DNA of 36,214 nucleotides from the NCBI GenBank assembly GCA_023428645.1, contig JAEYXD010000095.1, positions 1-36,214 of the forward strand, read 5' to 3'. Both the position numbers and the translations under genes were made by a program. Positions 34,139-36,214 of the stretch are shown piece by piece; positions within the stretch are counted from its first letter, which is position 1, and each line of letters opens with the position of its first letter. Source of the stretch: Pseudomonadota bacterium. Lineage in GTDB: Bacteria; Pseudomonadota; Gammaproteobacteria; Steroidobacterales; Steroidobacteraceae. The notes below the pieces were generated by a model. The model ran no database searches, was not told the origin of the DNA, and worked only from the letters and a program-made list of their open reading frames with translations.

Positions 34139-35197
34139 TCAGCGGACTTGGATCTCGACGCGGCGCGCTTCGCGATCGTTGCCGGAGCCGGTCACCTCCG
34201 ACGGCGGTCCCACCACGATGAGCGATTCGTCGACGCCATCGGCAACGAGCGCATCGCGAACGGCGATGGCGCGGCCTTGCGCCATCTGCTTGTTCTGATC
34301 GGCGTTGCCGCTGCGATCGGCGTAGCCCGTGATCGCGACCGGACGCGCCTCGTCCTTCGCGGCCTGCGCGACGCGCATCAGTTTCTGACGATTGGTGTCG
34401 CTCAGGGCGACCTCGTCGGTTTCGAAGTACACGGTCGTCGACTCGCCCGTGGGCACGATCGCCGTCTGTTCGCCGCGCCGGTCGGCTCGATACGTGCCCC
34501 ACATCGTGAAGGCGAGCACTGCAAGTCCGGCGGCGATCGCCCAGGGCAGCCACGGCCTGCGGGCCTCGCGCGCGCGCGTCGGAACCCGCGGCGGCTCCGA
34601 GGTCGGACGAGCCGCACGCGCGTCGGGGGTTACCGAGGAGAACAGGCTCGATACGTTGTCGATGCCCATGGCGTTCGTGATGCGCTTGTCGAGCCCGGCC
34701 TTCTCGAGCGCGCCGCGTTGCTCGAACAAGAGCGATGCGAATCCTCCGGGACCGATGTTGTTGCGCATGAGGTATTTGCGCACGACGCCGAACATGACCG
34801 GCAGACCGAGCGACAGCAGCCGCATCGCTGAGCCCGGCTTGATGCCGCTCGTGCTCGCGAGCGAATCGGCGATTGCAGTACCGCGTTGTCCGAAGAGCTC
34901 GCGCCCGAATCCCTGACCCGTATTCGCGAGCGCATCGACGCTGCCGCGATTGCCCATCACTGACGAGAGCTTGCCGACGATCCCGTCGTCGACGCGATCG
35001 TCGGTCACCATGCGGAACAGATCCGCCACTCCCGAAGGCTGCGTCGCGCGCTGGAGCATCGATGCCAGCAATGTCGGTCCCGCCGAATGGACGGCACTGC
35101 GCGTGGCATCTTCGGACTCGCCGAGAGAAGAGCTGAGTTGGCGAACGAGCGGCCCGCCCAGCGCTGAATTGAGCGTCTCGAGAATATTGAGGCTCAT
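34139..35197 (-). CDS. DUF937 domain fused to OmpA C-terminal domain
   Basis: 352 residues. Residues about 1-185 match the DUF937/YidB-like helical family (NILETLNSALGGPLVRQLSS, GNRGSVDALANTGQGFGREL, GIKPGSAMRLLSLGLPVMFG). A Pro/Arg-rich linker (190-215) leads to one membrane helix (WLPWAIAAGLAVLAFTMWG, 216-234). Residues about 253-350 form an OmpA-type peptidoglycan-binding domain: TVYFETDEVALSDTNRQKL, ITGYADRSGNADQNKQMAQG, RAIAVRDALVADGV. The DUF937 half would be cytoplasmic and the OmpA half periplasmic. GGAG lies six bases ahead of the ATG at 35197. Role unknown; an inner-membrane to cell-wall tether is one idea. Confidence 0.85.
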   Translation of the reverse strand: MSLNILETLNSALGGPLVRQLSSSLGESEDATRSAVHSAGPTLLASMLQRATQPSGVADLFRMVTDDRVDDGIVGKLSSVMGNRGSVDALANTGQGFGRELFGQRGTAIADSLASTSGIKPGSAMRLLSLGLPVMFGVVRKYLMRNNIGPGGFASLLFEQRGALEKAGLDKRITNAMGIDNVSSLFSSVTPDARAARPTSEPPRVPTRAREARRPWLPWAIAAGLAVLAFTMWGTYRADRRGEQTAIVPTGESTTVYFETDEVALSDTNRQKLMRVAQAAKDEARPVAITGYADRSGNADQNKQMAQGRAIAVRDALVADGVDESLIVVGPPSEVTGSGNDREARRVEIQVR

Positions 35198-35255
35198 GAG
35201 CGGCTCCTGGTGATCGATTGCGGGCGGCAATCGTTGGAGGAGGTCGCCGCGGGGG

Positions 35256-36206
35256 TCAATCGGGAGAAGGGGAAGGCGAAGCCATCGCCCACGCCCGCAA
35301 TTCTTCCGGTCGTTGCCGGACATACGCGAGCACCTGACGGCGCTTTTCGGGTCCTCGCCGGCCGTCATCCTCGCCGGTCGCTTCGCCGAAGAATTCAGGC
35401 ATCCGGTCTTCGATGCGCTCGTAGATGCCGCGCCACAATTTCTTCAGGGAGTGCACCGACACACCGAGCAGCGGCATCAATGCATCGTCGCTGTCGTCGA
35501 ACAGCGCAAACCACAGCAAGCGCCGCTGCGACGCCGAGAAACGAAACAGCGGCGGCTGATGCTCGAAACAATTGCGAGCAGGCGAGCCGGGCACGCGCAG
35601 CATCGCCCGCTCGCGCGTCAAGCCGTACCATGCGGGGCGCTGCGCCGCTGGCAGCGACGCGAGCGGATCCTCGTCCGCATAACTCAACCGCTCGAAGCCG
35701 CTGGAAATCGCGAAGTCGTCGTTGACCGCGCCCGTCTCGTAGTAGAGCGCATGCAAGTTGTGGCCATCGTGGAAGACGCGGAAGGCGTCGTTCGCCATCG
35801 CGATGACACTCTGAAAATACGGGCTCGTGATGTCATGCGATCGCTGCGAGAAATGCATGATCAGCATCGTGAGCGAGCCGCGCGCGTTCTCGATGCCGAT
35901 CTCCCGGTCGCTCATCGGCACGAAGCTCCCCGCGAGCAGCGCGGCGTAGACGCGGCGCGCGACGAAGGCGCGCGGCTTGTCGTGCAGTTCCAAGGATCGC
36001 ACCAGGGGCTGCGGCAGGACGATCGTCACCCCCCAGCCTTGAATGCGCTTGCCCGCGGGCTGCGTCAGATCCTCGAGCAACGCGCTCACGACGGATGGCT
36101 CGTCGACGAGGCGGTCCCAAAGAGCCGGCAGTGCGCGCGACAGCGCGTCGTCCAGGCCGAGCCACGGCGGCAGCAGCTCGAAGCACTCCGCCAAGTCACG
36201 CCGCAT
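35256..36206 (-). CDS. Unrecognised protein with C-terminal helix-turn-helix-like segment
   Basis: 316 residues from the ATG at 36206. No family recognised. Residues about 50-215 look like a mixed alpha/beta sensor-like domain (IQGWGVTIVLPQPLVRSLEL, FVARRVYAALLAG, NAFRVFHDGHNLHALYY-type segments). Residues 222-266 (FRFSASQRRLLWFALFDDSD, then LLGVSVHSLKKLWRGIYERI) resemble a LuxR/sigma-4-type helix-turn-helix: a Ser/Thr start, a short turn, then SVHSLKK as candidate recognition helix. It could be a transcription regulator. The ribosome site is poor and the frame stays open to the window edge, so the true start may lie outside. It is 58 bp upstream of the DUF937-OmpA gene on the same strand. 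Confidence 0.6.
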   Translation of the reverse strand: MRRDLAECFELLPPWLGLDDALSRALPALWDRLVDEPSVVSALLEDLTQPAGKRIQGWGVTIVLPQPLVRSLELHDKPRAFVARRVYAALLAGSFVPMSDREIGIENARGSLTMLIMHFSQRSHDITSPYFQSVIAMANDAFRVFHDGHNLHALYYETGAVNDDFAISSGFERLSYADEDPLASLPAAQRPAWYGLTRERAMLRVPGSPARNCFEHQPPLFRFSASQRRLLWFALFDDSDDALMPLLGVSVHSLKKLWRGIYERIEDRMPEFFGEATGEDDGRRGPEKRRQVLAYVRQRPEELRAWAMASPSPSPD

Positions 36207-36214
36207 GAGGGGGC

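Overview
The window is GC-rich, densely packed bacterial chromosome. It suggests a Gram-negative proteobacterium: there is a periplasmic glucan pair (OpgG/OpgH), an outer-membrane export and barrel set for exopolysaccharide (EPS), an OmpA-type domain, and many genes joined by 4-bp ATGA or GTGA overlaps. The EPS genes look like the methanolan-type Eps families (EpsB/E/F/G/L) known from beta- and gammaproteobacteria. A gammaproteobacterium of the Steroidobacter/Nevskia kind is my guess, but nothing here fixes the taxon. No rRNA, tRNA, CRISPR array, insertion sequence or phage gene was seen.

Layout. (1) 1-277, minus: N-terminal piece of a MATE transporter. (2) 597-4285, plus: opgG-opgH, overlapping by 28 bp. 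(3) 4335-21779, minus: one long EPS locus, read from the right: small secreted protein with a C-terminal membrane tail, EpsB-type priming transferase, EpsE export protein, EpsF chain-length protein, EpsG-type ATPase, Wzy/ligase-like polymerase, OpgC-like acyltransferase, GT2, GH26-like hydrolase, acyltransferase 3, GT4-like transferase, methyltransferase, GT4, GT2-GT4 fusion, and EpsL-type barrel. (4) 21780-22391: AT-richer non-coding gap with three GAAA/TTTC inverted repeats. (5) 22392-23327, plus: DUF72 protein. (6) 23331-25006, minus: LOV-domain histidine kinase and single-domain response regulator. (7) 25155-27426, minus: betaine/choline-type ABC importer (SBP-permease fusion plus ATPase). 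(8) 27537-30212, minus: SRPBCC membrane protein, zinc alcohol dehydrogenase and BON protein as one tight unit. (9) 30456-32898, plus: MoxR ATPase and CoxE-like VWA protein. (10) 33088-34080, plus: second GH26-like protein, paralogous to the one in the EPS locus. (11) 34139-36206, minus: DUF937-OmpA fusion and an unrecognised protein with a C-terminal helix-turn-helix-like segment.

How it fits together. EpsB would load the first sugar on undecaprenyl phosphate. The glycosyltransferases would extend the unit, the methyltransferase and two acyltransferases would decorate it, the Wzy-like protein would polymerise it under EpsF/EpsG control, and EpsE and EpsL would serve export. No Wzx flippase is visible in the locus. 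The GH26-like enzyme may trim the polymer, and its paralog about 20 kb away may act on the same product.

Most unusual points: an about 30-residue His/Gly/Asp-rich insert in the ATP-lid region of a LOV (blue-light) kinase; an EpsG ATPase whose P-loop has lost its lysines; a duplicated GH26-like enzyme; a small tail-anchored protein heading the EPS locus; and a DUF937-TM-OmpA fusion.
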